Notes under the pieces: model-generated
Told to the model about the DNA's origin: nothing
Seen by the model: only the letters and a program-made list of their open reading frames with translations
Database searches by the model: none
Shown: positions 35,345-46,092 of the stretch, in pieces
Layout: each line of letters begins with the position of its first letter
Numbering within the stretch: the stretch's first letter is position 1
Source of the DNA: Runella rosea
Lineage (GTDB): Bacteria > Bacteroidota > Bacteroidia > Cytophagales > Spirosomataceae
Direction: 5' to 3'
NCBI RefSeq assembly: GCF_003325355.1
Contig: NZ_CP030850.1
Span: forward strand, 2,914,001 to 2,978,000
DNA: 64,000 bases
Made by a program: the position numbers and the translations under genes

Positions 35345-35352
35345 CAAAGTTA
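35345..35352 (-). promoter_or_regulatory. Candidate -7 element of the DUF433/DUF5615 operon
   Basis: TAACTTTG on the minus strand, an exact TAnnTTTG match 21 bp before the DUF433 start; no clear -33 box. Confidence 0.5.
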
Positions 35353-35397
35353 GTAAAAAACGCGGGCAGTTGGACTTTCTCGAAAATGCTTTCCGCC

Positions 35398-35428
35398 TTT
35401 GCCAACTACCCGAATTCTTGTATTTTTG
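35398..35428 (+). promoter_or_regulatory. Consensus Bacteroidetes promoter of the Uma2 gene
   Basis: TTTG (35398-35401), 19-bp spacer and TATTTTTG (35421-35428). It lies 17 bp before the ATG at 35446 and so rules out the longer ORF beginning at 35386. Confidence 0.75.
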
Positions 35429-35445
35429 GTAAAAAAGATGAAGTT

Positions 35446-36012
35446 ATGCAAACATCAACGCTTGTAACCGTTGCAGAATACTTTGATTTACTTCAGAAAT
35501 CAGACATTAAACTCGAATACCACGCGGGTGAAGTAGTTGCGATGGCAGGCGCGCAACCTGCCCATAATCGCATTTGCTCCAATCTCATTTATTTGCTCGA
35601 AGGATGTCTTCGGTCTGGAGCATGTCTCGTATTAAACAGCGACCAACTTATAAAAATAGAAGGTTGTCAAAAATACGTCTTTCCCGATTTGGTGATTGTT
35701 TGCAAAAACCCTGTGTACGAAAAAGCACCCAACGGCTTAGATGCGCTCGAAAATCCCGAAATTATTGTCGAAGTGTTGTCAGATTCAACCGAAAGTTACG
35801 ACCGTCTCGAAAAGTTTGATTGCTATAAAACCATTCCATCCTTTCGTGAATACGTACTGGTTTCCTCAAAAAAGAAGAAAGTAGAAGTGATCAAAAAACT
35901 GAGCGAAGCTGAGTGGCTGAGCCATACTTACAACGAAAAAGATACCGCCATCCAGATTGGAGAATGTGCGATTGACCTTTCTGAAATTTACCACAAAGTA
36001 GTGTTTGCATAA
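35446..36012 (+). CDS. Uma2 family (DUF820) restriction-endonuclease-fold protein
   Basis: The 188-residue product starts at ATG 35446, downstream of a consensus promoter. It has the Uma2 layout: VTVAEYFDLLQKSDIKLEYHAGEVVAM, then the PD-(D/E)XK core VFPDLVIVC and IIVEVLSDSTESYDRLEKFDCY. The family is strongly expanded in Cyanobacteria and Cytophagales and is thought to be nuclease-like; no function has been proven for most members. It is transcribed away from the toxin-antitoxin operon. Confidence 0.88.
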   Translation: MQTSTLVTVAEYFDLLQKSDIKLEYHAGEVVAMAGAQPAHNRICSNLIYLLEGCLRSGACLVLNSDQLIKIEGCQKYVFPDLVIVCKNPVYEKAPNGLDALENPEIIVEVLSDSTESYDRLEKFDCYKTIPSFREYVLVSSKKKKVEVIKKLSEAEWLSHTYNEKDTAIQIGECAIDLSEIYHKVVFA

Positions 36013-36060
36013 ATTATTTGACGTCAAGGAGTAGAAATTAGTTTTTAATATTTTTTAAAA

Positions 36061-36068
36061 TATATTTG
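36061..36068 (+). promoter_or_regulatory. Candidate -7 element of the PSCyt/DUF1553 gene
   Basis: TATATTTG matches TAnnTTTG exactly, 30 bp before the GTG start at 36099. The -33 region is T-rich without TTTG. Confidence 0.5.
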
Positions 36069-36098
36069 CACTTATTATAAACTGTTCCGATCCTTAAC

Positions 36099-38468
36099 GT
36101 GAAAATATTTTCCTCGGCAAAGTCTTATTTGCTCAAAAACAGGCTTTTAATTGGCATTGTGGTTGCGTTAGCGTGCGTCACAACAGCTTGCTTTCTCAAT
36201 CGGGGGGGCGCGGCAGCAGCGTCTGTTCCCGACGAGGTGGACTACAATTACCACATTCGGCCGATTCTCTCCGACCGTTGCTTCAAATGCCACGGCCCCG
36301 ACGCCAACAAACGCGAAGCTGATTTGCGCCTTGATACGGAAGCTGCGGCCTATGCTGCCCTGAAGGACAATCCAAAACTCCACGCCATCGTCCCTGGCGA
36401 CTTGGACAATTCGGCCGTTTGGCTCCGGATCACGACCAAAGACACCGCCGAACTCATGCCGCCCGTGGAGTCAAATCTTAAGCTGACCGAACACGAGATT
36501 GCCCTTATCGAAAAATGGATAAAGCAAGGGGCCAAGTACAAACCGCATTGGGCGTTCATTGCACCCACCACGCCCAAGCTCCCCGAAGTAAGCGATGAGG
36601 CTTGGCCTAAAAATGAAATTGACCGGTTTACGCTGGCTAAAATGGATGAAAACGGCCTCTCTCCCAACGAAGAAGCTGATAAAGAACGCCTACTCAAACG
36701 CGTAGCGCTTGACATTACTGGGCTGCCCCCTTCGTTTGAATTACAGGAACGTTTTTTGAAAGATAAATCTGAAAACGCCTACGAAAAAGTGGTGGACGAA
36801 CTGCTCAAAAGTAAGCACTATGGCGAAAAAATGGCGCTCCCGTGGCTTGATGCCGCTCGTTATGCCGACTCCCACGGATATCAGGATGATGGCCTCCGCA
36901 CGATGTGGCCGTGGCGCGATTGGGTCATTCATGCGTTCAATCAAAACTACGGCTATGACAAATTCGTAACGTGGCAATTGGCGGGTGACTTGTTGGCCAA
37001 ACAACAGGGCAAAAAAGCCGATGACCCCGCGGTCAAAGAAATGATGCTGGCCACGGGCTTTAACCGCAACCACAAAATCACGCAGGAAGGCGGCGTCATT
37101 GACGAAGAATATCGCATCGAGTACGTAACCGACCGGACCAATACCTACGGAAAGACGTTTTTGGCCCTCACCTACGAATGTGCCAAATGCCACGACCACA
37201 AGTACGACCCTATTTTGCAGAAAGATTATTACAGTGCCTTCGCGTTTTTTAACCAAGTACCCGAAAAAGGGCTTTTCGGCACCATTGACGCCAATTTTGC
37301 CGACCCGCCAAACATGAAAATCACGACGAAGGATGTCAAAGACATTCTGAAATTTGTGAATAAAACCGACACGGCGGCGGTATTGGTCATGGTGATGCAG
37401 GACAAAGATACCCTGCGCCCTACGCACATTTTGAACCGTGGCAACTATGACCAACTCGGTGATGTGGTCACAGCCAATATGCCCAATTTTATTCTTCCTT
37501 TTGATCCCAAAAAGTACCCTCAAAACCGCCTCGGACTGGCCCAATGGATGCTGGACCCTAAAAACCCCCTCACCGCCCGCGTGTTTGTCAATCGCGTGTG
37601 GCAGGAGTATTTTGGGCGGGGAATTGTCAAAACGGTTGGCGATTTTGGAATGCAGGGCGAACTGCCTTCCCATCCGCAATTATTGGATTGGCTGGCGGTT
37701 GATTTCCGGACCCACGGTTGGGACATCAAGCGATTGGTCAAACAAATCGTACTCTCGGCTACTTATCGACAGTCGTCTGCCATCACCAAAGACCATTTAT
37801 CCAAAGACCCCGAGAATGTTTTCCTCGCCCGCGCCCCCAGAATGCGCCTCCCCGCTGAGTTTGTGCGCGATTTAGTACTCGCCAGCAGTGGCTTACTGAA
37901 CCCCGAAATCGGCGGCCCGAGTGTCAAAACGTACCAACCGAAGGGGTTGTGGGAATCGGCAACCTCCGGGCGGGGAATCCTAAAAACCTACGTTCAGGAC
38001 CACGGCGACAGCCTCTACCGACGCGGTATGTACGTCTTTATCAAACGTACTGTTCCGCCACCTAACATGTTGATTTTTGACGCCAGCAACCGCGACCAAT
38101 GCGAAGTCAAACGCTCCCGAACCAACACGCCGCTTCAAGCACTTCTGATGCTCAATGACCCCACCGTGCTGGAATCAGCAAGGGTCTTGGCCGAAAAACT
38201 GACGTTGGAAAAATCTTCGGTTGACGATAAGATCAGCAAAGCATTCCGCCAAATCGTCTGCCGTCAAGCCAAATCCAAAGAGTTGGATGTGATACGAAAA
38301 TATTTTGACGAAGAAAAAGCTGCGCTCGCCAAAGCCCCGCAAAAAGCCACCAAATTGCTGAGCGTAGGCGAAGCGCCCCAGGCCCGCATTCCCGACCGCC
38401 CGTCGGTAGCGGCGCTGATGCAGACCATTTTGATGGTGTATAATTTGGAAGAAGTTATCATGAGATAA
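36099..38468 (+). CDS. PSCyt1-DUF1549-DUF1553 secreted haem protein
   Basis: GTG at 36099 is the start: an in-frame stop lies at 36078 and the N-terminal membrane segment (LLIGIVVALACVTTACF) begins just after. The 789-residue protein has a cytochrome-like domain with CFKCH (PSCyt1), DUF1549 (IDRFTLAKMDENGLSP, DITGLPPSF, then WLDAARYADSHGYQ), a second haem motif CAKCHDHKYDP and DUF1553 (NPLTARVFVNRVWQEYFGRG). The layout is the Planctomycetes-type one found next to DUF1501 genes; a role in polysaccharide or sulfated-glycan use has been suggested from context only. Confidence 0.92.
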   Translation: MKIFSSAKSYLLKNRLLIGIVVALACVTTACFLNRGGAAAASVPDEVDYNYHIRPILSDRCFKCHGPDANKREADLRLDTEAAAYAALKDNPKLHAIVPGDLDNSAVWLRITTKDTAELMPPVESNLKLTEHEIALIEKWIKQGAKYKPHWAFIAPTTPKLPEVSDEAWPKNEIDRFTLAKMDENGLSPNEEADKERLLKRVALDITGLPPSFELQERFLKDKSENAYEKVVDELLKSKHYGEKMALPWLDAARYADSHGYQDDGLRTMWPWRDWVIHAFNQNYGYDKFVTWQLAGDLLAKQQGKKADDPAVKEMMLATGFNRNHKITQEGGVIDEEYRIEYVTDRTNTYGKTFLALTYECAKCHDHKYDPILQKDYYSAFAFFNQVPEKGLFGTIDANFADPPNMKITTKDVKDILKFVNKTDTAAVLVMVMQDKDTLRPTHILNRGNYDQLGDVVTANMPNFILPFDPKKYPQNRLGLAQWMLDPKNPLTARVFVNRVWQEYFGRGIVKTVGDFGMQGELPSHPQLLDWLAVDFRTHGWDIKRLVKQIVLSATYRQSSAITKDHLSKDPENVFLARAPRMRLPAEFVRDLVLASSGLLNPEIGGPSVKTYQPKGLWESATSGRGILKTYVQDHGDSLYRRGMYVFIKRTVPPPNMLIFDASNRDQCEVKRSRTNTPLQALLMLNDPTVLESARVLAEKLTLEKSSVDDKISKAFRQIVCRQAKSKELDVIRKYFDEEKAALAKAPQKATKLLSVGEAPQARIPDRPSVAALMQTILMVYNLEEVIMR

Positions 38469-38516
38469 GGGATTTTTCGATAAAACCTATGTTTCCTATC
38501 CCCCTATGTGGTTACA

Positions 38517-39971
38517 ATGAAAAACGAATTTTTAGAAAATCGCTTTAACATAAATCGTCGGCATTTTTTGGGTAAAATGACCGCCGGCATCGGCAGTGTA
38601 GCCCTCGGCTCATTGCTCGTTCCCGATTTGTTCAAAGGCTCAGGCGACGACTCCGATGCCTTGCCCTTGGGTATCCCGCACTTTGCGCCCAAAGCCAAAC
38701 GCGTGATTTACCTGTTCCAAAACGGCGCACCATCACAATACGAAAGCTTTGAGTACAAACCCATGCTCAATAAAATGGCGGGCGAAGAACTCCCCGCTTC
38801 CATTCGCATGGGTCAACGTCTCACGGGTATGACCGCCAATCAGGCCAAATTTCCGTTGGTAGGTTCACATTTTCAGTTTGCGCAATACGGACAATCGGGC
38901 ATGTGGATGAGTGAGTTGTTTCCCAACATCGCCAACATCGCTGACGACCTATGCATGATTAAAACCATGAACACCGAGGCCATCAACCACGACCCAGCCC
39001 TCACGTTTATGCAAACAGGCGCCCAACAGGGCAACCGCCCAAGCATGGGCGCATGGGCAAGCTACGGACTGGGCAGCGAAAACAAAAACCTTCCTGCGTT
39101 CTCGGTGTTGCTTTCGCGCGGCAAAGGAAACGGTCAGGGCGTTTATTCCAAACTGTGGACCAACGGGTTTCTAGACTCTACCCACCAAGGCGTGGTATTC
39201 AGCAGCGGCGAAGAACCCATTTTGTACCTCAACGACCCCGCTGGGACCGACCGCTCAGCCCGGCGTAAGATGCTGGACAACCTTTCTGAATTGAATAACA
39301 TGGCCTACGACGATTTTGGTGACCCCGAAATCAAGGCCAAAGTGCAGCAATACGAGATGGCCTACCGAATGCAAACGGCCGTACCTGAACTCACTGACCT
39401 CAGTAAAGAACCCGACCACATCATCAAAATGTACGGTCCGGAATGTCTGGTGCCGGGCACTTTTGCCGCCAACTGCCTTTTGGCCCGCAAGCTGTCGGAA
39501 GCAGGCGTTCGGTTTGTGCAGTTATACCATCAGGGATGGGATCAACACGGCAACATGGTCGGTGAAATGCCCCTTCAGGCCAAAGATACCGACCGCGCTT
39601 CGGCGGCGTTGATTACCGATTTAAAACAACGTGGCTTGCTCGACGAAACCTTGGTCATTTGGGGTGGCGAATTTGGCCGTACCAACTACAGCCAAGGCAC
39701 GGCTACCAAAGACAATTACGGCCGCGATCATCACCCCCGCGCCTATTGCACCTTTATGGCCGGCGGCGGCGTCAAACCGGGCACCGTTTACGGCGAAACC
39801 GACGATTTTGGGTACAATATCGTCCGCGACCCAGTACACATCAACGATTTTCACGCCACGGTCATGCACCTTATGGGCCTCAATCACGAAAAGCTGACCT
39901 ACAAGCACTTAGGCCGCCGCTACCGCCTGACAGATGTAGCCGGAAAAGTAATTCCGGGGCTGATTGCATAA
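38517..39971 (+). CDS. DUF1501 domain protein (sulfatase-like, Tat-exported)
   Basis: The ATG at 38517 gives 484 residues; a GTG at 38508 would add three. A Tat signal is visible (NRRHFLGKMTAGIGSVALGSLL). The DUF1501 body belongs to the alkaline-phosphatase/sulfatase-like superfamily, with GWDQHGN, TLVIWGGEFGRTN and GRDHHPRAYC as the conserved metal-site-like motifs. It nearly always accompanies DUF1549/DUF1553 proteins, as here 48 bp after one. Activity is unproven. Confidence 0.93.
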   Translation: MKNEFLENRFNINRRHFLGKMTAGIGSVALGSLLVPDLFKGSGDDSDALPLGIPHFAPKAKRVIYLFQNGAPSQYESFEYKPMLNKMAGEELPASIRMGQRLTGMTANQAKFPLVGSHFQFAQYGQSGMWMSELFPNIANIADDLCMIKTMNTEAINHDPALTFMQTGAQQGNRPSMGAWASYGLGSENKNLPAFSVLLSRGKGNGQGVYSKLWTNGFLDSTHQGVVFSSGEEPILYLNDPAGTDRSARRKMLDNLSELNNMAYDDFGDPEIKAKVQQYEMAYRMQTAVPELTDLSKEPDHIIKMYGPECLVPGTFAANCLLARKLSEAGVRFVQLYHQGWDQHGNMVGEMPLQAKDTDRASAALITDLKQRGLLDETLVIWGGEFGRTNYSQGTATKDNYGRDHHPRAYCTFMAGGGVKPGTVYGETDDFGYNIVRDPVHINDFHATVMHLMGLNHEKLTYKHLGRRYRLTDVAGKVIPGLIA

Positions 39972-40025
39972 CGCAGTCACTCGCGAGACGCGAGCGACTA
40001 CCTAAACCGACACTTTTTTCAAAAA

Positions 40026-42170
40026 ATGCCTCGTTTTCAAAACCTAACCTCTTACCTACTTTTAGCCATTCACGCCTTATTGGTGTTTTTATTGGTATTT
40101 CAGGACAAAGTCATCCTTCCGACGTGGTTGCAACCTGTGGGACGAATGCACCCCATGCTGCTGCATTTGCCCATTGGTTTATTGATTTTGGCAGGATTGC
40201 TGTGGATATTCAGGAAAGAATTTGAAGGGGCAAACTTTAACAAATTATTGGGCTTTATCCTGTCATTTACTGCCTTAACGGCTTCCCTGACTGCGTTGAT
40301 GGGCTTCTTTTTATCACGCGAAGAAGGTTACACCGCCGACTTACTCAACTGGCACAAATACACGGGAATCGGCCTGAGTTTTCTGGCGTACCGCTTGGTT
40401 TTATTGCATCAACAATCCATTGAACGGAAAGCCATATTTAACGCAGTTTTGGCGCTCAGTGCGGTCGTTTTGGCCGTAACAGGGCATTTTGGGGCCAGCC
40501 TCACGCACGGCGAAGATTATCTGTTTCCCACCAAAGATGGCGACGCCCCCCTTACCATCACCGACGACACTCCCGTATTTGAAGCGGCCGTTCAGCCCAT
40601 TTTGAAGGCCAAATGCTTTCAATGCCACAACGAGCAAAAGACCAAAGGCGAACTGCTCATGACCACCGTAGCGGGCTTACTAAAAGGTGGTAAAAACGGC
40701 CCGATATGGGTAGCCGGCGACGCCCTTAACAGCCACATTATCCAACGCGCCAACCTGCCGCTCGACGATAAAAAACACATGCCTCCCCGAGGAAAAGCCC
40801 AGCTGACCCCGCAGGAAATCGGTTTGCTGACGGCCTGGGTGCAGAGCGGAGCCGATGTCAAAAAGCCCATCAAAGCATTGGCGGCCAACGATCCAATAAA
40901 AGCATTTTTGGAAAAAGGAGAAAGGAAAACAGAAAATGTAGCGGTTTATACTTTTGAACCAGCATCTGAATCCACCCTCGAAAAACTCAACAATCCTTTC
41001 CGAGTGGTGTTTCCTCTGGCGCACAATTCCCCTGCCTTGCAGGCTGATTTCTTTGTACGTCAGGCGTATAAACCAGAGCAATTGGGGGAGTTGTCGGACA
41101 TCAAACAACAATTGGTGGTACTGAATTTATCAAATATGCCCATCAAAGACGAAGATTTGGCAACCATTGCCAAATTTGAAAAGTTAGAAAAACTGAATTT
41201 GAATAATTCAGACATTACGGGCAAAACCCTGTCGACATTTAAGACGCTGACGGGCTTAAAATCCCTGTCATTGTCAGGCACAAAAGTGACCAAGGAGTCA
41301 TTGAAAACCATTGGAAATCTACCCAATCTTCAGGAAGTATTTATTTGGAATACGCCCATTTTAGAGAAAGAAGTGGCCGAATTGAAAAAACAACACCCTA
41401 AGATTCGCTTTGAATTGGGCTATGTTCCCAAAGAATCTGAAAGGTTGAAACTCAATCCACCGATGTTGGTCAATGAAAAATTTGTGTTGACCGAGCAAAC
41501 GCCCGTTACCTTCAAACACCCCCTCAAAGGCGTTACGATTCGGTACACGCTTGATGGTTCTGTCCCCGATTCTACAGCTTCTTCGGTATATAAACAACCA
41601 ATTGCGCTTAACGGCTACACTGTGGTAAAAGCCCGCGCGACCAAAGACAACTGGTACGCCAGCGACGTGGTCGAATACACGTTTTTCAAAGGGACTTATC
41701 GCCCTACCCTTGTTGAATTATTAAACGAACCCAACCCTCAGTACCAAGGCGAAGGCAGCAATACGCTCATCAATCAGAAAAAAGGCGAAGCCAGCGATTT
41801 TAAGAACCCGGCTTGGCTCGGCTACCGCGAAAAGCCTTTTGAAGCACTGTTTACCTTTGCCCAACCTACGGGAGTCAAAGCAGTAACCCTGAGCATTGGC
41901 AAAAACATCGGCGGCTTCATTTTCCCACCAGCATCGGTCGAAGTATGGGGCGGCAGCGACAAAGCCCATTTGACACTATTACAGAAAATTTTACCCGAAC
42001 AACCGACCAAAGACCAGTCTGCCCGCGTCGAAGCCATTCAGAGCCAATTGAAAGAGGGTAAATACAGCGTCATTAAAATTGTGGCGCGGCCTGTGGCGAA
42101 GCTCCCCGCATGGCATCCGGGCAAAGGACAACCCGCGTGGGTGTTTGTGGACGAGGTATTTTTCAATTGA
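40026..42170 (+). CDS. DUF2231 membrane protein fused to cytochrome, LRR and chitobiase-C-like domains
   Basis: The 714-residue protein begins with a DUF2231 membrane domain of four to five helices (GRMHPMLLHLPIGLLILAGL), then a PSCyt1-like domain with CFQCH (about residue 199) and HMPPRGKAQL. Three to four leucine-rich repeats follow (LNLSNMPIKDEDLATIAKF, about 355-430), then a CHB_HEX_C/Fn3-associated domain (IRYTLDGSVPDSTASSVY) and a C-terminal discoidin-like part. The order suggests a membrane electron-transfer anchor with an outward binding arm, third gene of the DUF1553/DUF1501 operon (54-bp gap). Confidence 0.88.
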   Translation: MPRFQNLTSYLLLAIHALLVFLLVFQDKVILPTWLQPVGRMHPMLLHLPIGLLILAGLLWIFRKEFEGANFNKLLGFILSFTALTASLTALMGFFLSREEGYTADLLNWHKYTGIGLSFLAYRLVLLHQQSIERKAIFNAVLALSAVVLAVTGHFGASLTHGEDYLFPTKDGDAPLTITDDTPVFEAAVQPILKAKCFQCHNEQKTKGELLMTTVAGLLKGGKNGPIWVAGDALNSHIIQRANLPLDDKKHMPPRGKAQLTPQEIGLLTAWVQSGADVKKPIKALAANDPIKAFLEKGERKTENVAVYTFEPASESTLEKLNNPFRVVFPLAHNSPALQADFFVRQAYKPEQLGELSDIKQQLVVLNLSNMPIKDEDLATIAKFEKLEKLNLNNSDITGKTLSTFKTLTGLKSLSLSGTKVTKESLKTIGNLPNLQEVFIWNTPILEKEVAELKKQHPKIRFELGYVPKESERLKLNPPMLVNEKFVLTEQTPVTFKHPLKGVTIRYTLDGSVPDSTASSVYKQPIALNGYTVVKARATKDNWYASDVVEYTFFKGTYRPTLVELLNEPNPQYQGEGSNTLINQKKGEASDFKNPAWLGYREKPFEALFTFAQPTGVKAVTLSIGKNIGGFIFPPASVEVWGGSDKAHLTLLQKILPEQPTKDQSARVEAIQSQLKEGKYSVIKIVARPVAKLPAWHPGKGQPAWVFVDEVFFN

Positions 42171-42216
42171 TAAAGAAAAATCTCGACCACTAAGGTTTCC
42201 GTCCAGTTAAAACCGC

Positions 42217-42639
42217 TTAATTCAGCAGCTTTATTCTTAGGTGTGAAGTTCCGTTGCCTTTCACTTCAAAGGCGCAATCTTCAAAATTAGGCCCCGTAAA
42301 TACTGGACGATAGTTATTACTAAAACCAAAAGGCTCCTTGGGATAACCCACGAAGTTTTTGTCTAGTTTCCAATTATCATTCATATCGTGATACAACGCC
42401 AGTGCATAACGCCCTGGCGGCAAATTCATTACGGTACGTGCCTCTCCTTTGCCCAACACCGTCACCATTTGCCCAAAATCAGGCTTTGTGTACGTACTTC
42501 CAAACGTATTCCCTGCCCTAAATACGCCCAAACGCAAAGTGCCTTTTGGGTGGCGAATATTGGTTATTTCAATGGTGAGTGCGGTTTCTTCGGCCGTCAA
42601 TAAAAGTGAGAATAGAGAAATTAAGAGCAACAACTTCAT
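42217..42639 (-). CDS. DUF2141 secreted protein
   Basis: A 140-residue protein with a short signal peptide (MKLLLLISLFSLLLT) and the DUF2141 beta-sandwich pattern: IEITNIRHPKGTLRLGVF, then VMNLPPGRYALALYHDMNDNWKLDKNFVGYPKEPFGFSNN. The family is common in Bacteroidota and Proteobacteria, with unknown role. It is convergent with the preceding operon and divergent from the sugar transporter. Confidence 0.92.
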   Translation of the reverse strand: MKLLLLISLFSLLLTAEETALTIEITNIRHPKGTLRLGVFRAGNTFGSTYTKPDFGQMVTVLGKGEARTVMNLPPGRYALALYHDMNDNWKLDKNFVGYPKEPFGFSNNYRPVFTGPNFEDCAFEVKGNGTSHLRIKLLN

Positions 42640-42719
42640 AAACGAGACTGGGTAATAGCTGAAAGAAAATAATGTATACGATTACTAAAGGCTATAGACA
42701 GGCGAAAATAATATAACCC

Positions 42720-42734
42720 CTAGTTAACAACTAG
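42720..42734. promoter_or_regulatory. Dyad CTAGTT-AAC-AACTAG upstream of the transporter
   Basis: Perfect 6-bp arms around three bases. It lies between divergent genes, 36 bp left of a longer dyad. Confidence 0.35.
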
Positions 42735-42769
42735 CGACGGCTTACTTTTATTACTTTCATCCAAATTTT

Positions 42770-42791
42770 TCTGACTTAAATGTAAGTCAGA
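42770..42791. promoter_or_regulatory. Perfect 9-bp dyad, candidate operator of the SLC45-like transporter gene
   Basis: TCTGACTTA and TAAGTCAGA flank AATG. The dyad is 67 bp before the transporter start and has no T-tract, so an operator is more likely than a terminator. The regulator is unknown. Confidence 0.5.
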
Positions 42792-42858
42792 AGATTTGCA
42801 ATTAATGACGAAATGCCTATAATTGCATCACTGCTTTCGATTTAACTTAACCTATGTA

Positions 42859-44443
<1,585 letters not shown>

Positions 44444-44504
44444 AAATTTACGCAATTTTTAACTGCCTACTGTAGACTGCCAACTATTTTCTTAAAACCT
44501 CCAA

Positions 44505-45188
44505 CTATTTCTTGCTAAAATTATACCCCAACGTCAGGAAGAAAATACGGGATTCTGTACCCGCGTAAGGCTTTGCGCCACCTTCCGAAAAGCCCTGATT
44601 CAAGAAGTCATTTAGGTAATACTGCACTTTTAATCCAAACCCATTTTTAGCCTGAAATCCAACAAAAACGGCGGGCATAAATGCGTTGGTACGATTGCTG
44701 AACCATTCGTTAAATTTATCGACCTTCTCGCCATTGATAAAGTCTTTTTGTTTGTAATTGAAGGCAAAACCCGCTTCGGCTCCCCCGTAAACGTAAAAGT
44801 TACGCAAATCTCCGATTTTAATCCCCACCGGAATTCCCACCGCATACACCCGCTGTTTGGTTTTAAATTTATCGGTTTTGACCGTTCCTACAATCTCTTC
44901 TTCCGTAATCATTCCGATATTGGTCAGGTTCAATCCACCAAAAACCCCGAAATGATTTCCCAAGTCCAGATTGGCATTTGTACCTAAGTTAAAAAAAAGC
45001 GTAAAACGCGGAATACTTCCGACTTCTTTACCGTTGCGAGTTACTTGCGAAAATGACAAAAGAGCACCATTTCCTCCCTGCGTGTAATAAATCTTCGACG
45101 GTTTTTCTTTGGCTGAATCTTCAACGCTGTCCTGGGCAATGGCCGCTACGGAAGTCAAAAAGGCGATGGCAAAAATGATTGTTTTCAT
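44505..45188 (-). CDS. Outer-membrane beta-barrel protein (porin/OmpA-barrel-like)
   Basis: The ATG at 45188 starts a 227-residue protein with signal peptide MKTIIFAIAFLTSVAAIAQ; the ORF to 45230 adds a leader without signal character. Alternating strands (FGVFGGLNLTNIGMI, FYVYGGAEAGFAFNYK, GFGLKVQYYLNDF) and the terminal RIFFLTLGYNFSKK fit an eight-stranded barrel. Function is unknown. It runs toward the heptamer repeat and away from the yceD cluster. Confidence 0.85.
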   Translation of the reverse strand: MKTIIFAIAFLTSVAAIAQDSVEDSAKEKPSKIYYTQGGNGALLSFSQVTRNGKEVGSIPRFTLFFNLGTNANLDLGNHFGVFGGLNLTNIGMITEEEIVGTVKTDKFKTKQRVYAVGIPVGIKIGDLRNFYVYGGAEAGFAFNYKQKDFINGEKVDKFNEWFSNRTNAFMPAVFVGFQAKNGFGLKVQYYLNDFLNQGFSEGGAKPYAGTESRIFFLTLGYNFSKK

Positions 45189-45432
45189 GGCTGTTGATTT
45201 TTTATGGTTAAGAATGATTTTCGTAAACAAGATGCAAGCTACTGGTCAAATGGTGACAGAATTGAGGATAAATGGGCAAAAAAAAGGACGAACGTCCCAA
45301 ATTCTCTTCTCGACGGTAAAGCGATTTTATCGACTCACTTTGAAAAATATTTCTCAGACTTGGGGCCTCTTGAGCGTTAAAACCGCGTTTTTCGCTCTGT
45401 CGACATTAAAATCTAATATAAACTTTTTTAGA

Positions 45433-45464
45433 TTTGCGATTTTTAATAAATACTCCTAACTTTG
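45433..45464 (+). promoter_or_regulatory. Consensus Bacteroidetes promoter of the yceD-rpmF-plsX cluster
   Basis: TTTG (45433-45436), 20-bp spacer, TAACTTTG (45457-45464), all consensus positions matched. Transcription should begin near 45470, so translation must start later, at the GTG at 45485. Confidence 0.8.
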
Positions 45465-45484
45465 CAGCCCATTTTGATAGAGAA

Positions 45485-46039
45485 GTGAAAGCGCTAACAC
45501 AGTACGACATAGGCATTTACGGTTTAAAAGACAAGCAGTATGTCTATAATTTTGAATCAGGTCGCGAATTTTTCGAGGCACTGGAGCAAGAATTAATTGA
45601 AAATGGTCATTTTACAACGCATTTGACCATCGACAAGTCTACTACGATGCTGATTCTTAATTTTAGCATTGCAGGAGTCGTTGAGTTGGTGTGTGACCGC
45701 AGTCTTGAAGTTTTTGAAGAGCCGATTGATTTAACCGAAAAGCTCATTTTAAAATTTGGAGACCACGATGAAATACTCGCCGAAGACATTGAGCTTATCC
45801 GTCACGAAACGGTTAAAATCAACGTTGCTCAGTACATTTTCGATTTCATCGCGCTTTCATTACCCATGAAAAAACTTCATCCTCGCTTCAGAAATGAAGA
45901 GAACGAAGATGAAGAAGAAGAGGGGATTTTGGTGTACCAGTCGGGAGAAGAAAGCGAAGAAAAAGCCGCTGATGCCCCCGACAACGAAGCAATAGACCCC
46001 CGCTGGGCCGCTTTACAAAAGTTAAAAGGAAAAGAATAA
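45485..46039 (+). CDS. YceD family (DUF177) protein
   Basis: GTG at 45485 is chosen because a consensus promoter ends at 45464 and the product (MKALTQYDIGIYGLKDKQY) begins where family members begin; the upstream TTG at 45434 lies inside the -33 box. The 184-residue acidic protein has the conserved LILNFSIAGVVELVCDRSLEVF segment with a cysteine, then ALSLPMKKLHP and an Asp/Glu-rich tail ending in DPRWAALQKLK. YceD is encoded before rpmF in most bacteria and has been linked to 23S rRNA accumulation. 53 bp separate it from rpmF. Confidence 0.9.
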   Translation: MKALTQYDIGIYGLKDKQYVYNFESGREFFEALEQELIENGHFTTHLTIDKSTTMLILNFSIAGVVELVCDRSLEVFEEPIDLTEKLILKFGDHDEILAEDIELIRHETVKINVAQYIFDFIALSLPMKKLHPRFRNEENEDEEEEGILVYQSGEESEEKAADAPDNEAIDPRWAALQKLKGKE

Positions 46040-46092
46040 GCATTTTTTTAGAGTAACTATAGATAACGAACAAACAATAAAGACATAAAGCA

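Noticed and set aside
36741-37679. 312-codon minus-strand ORF inside the DUF1549/DUF1553 gene
   Set aside because: Shadow of a conserved haem-protein gene with no recognisable domain of its own.
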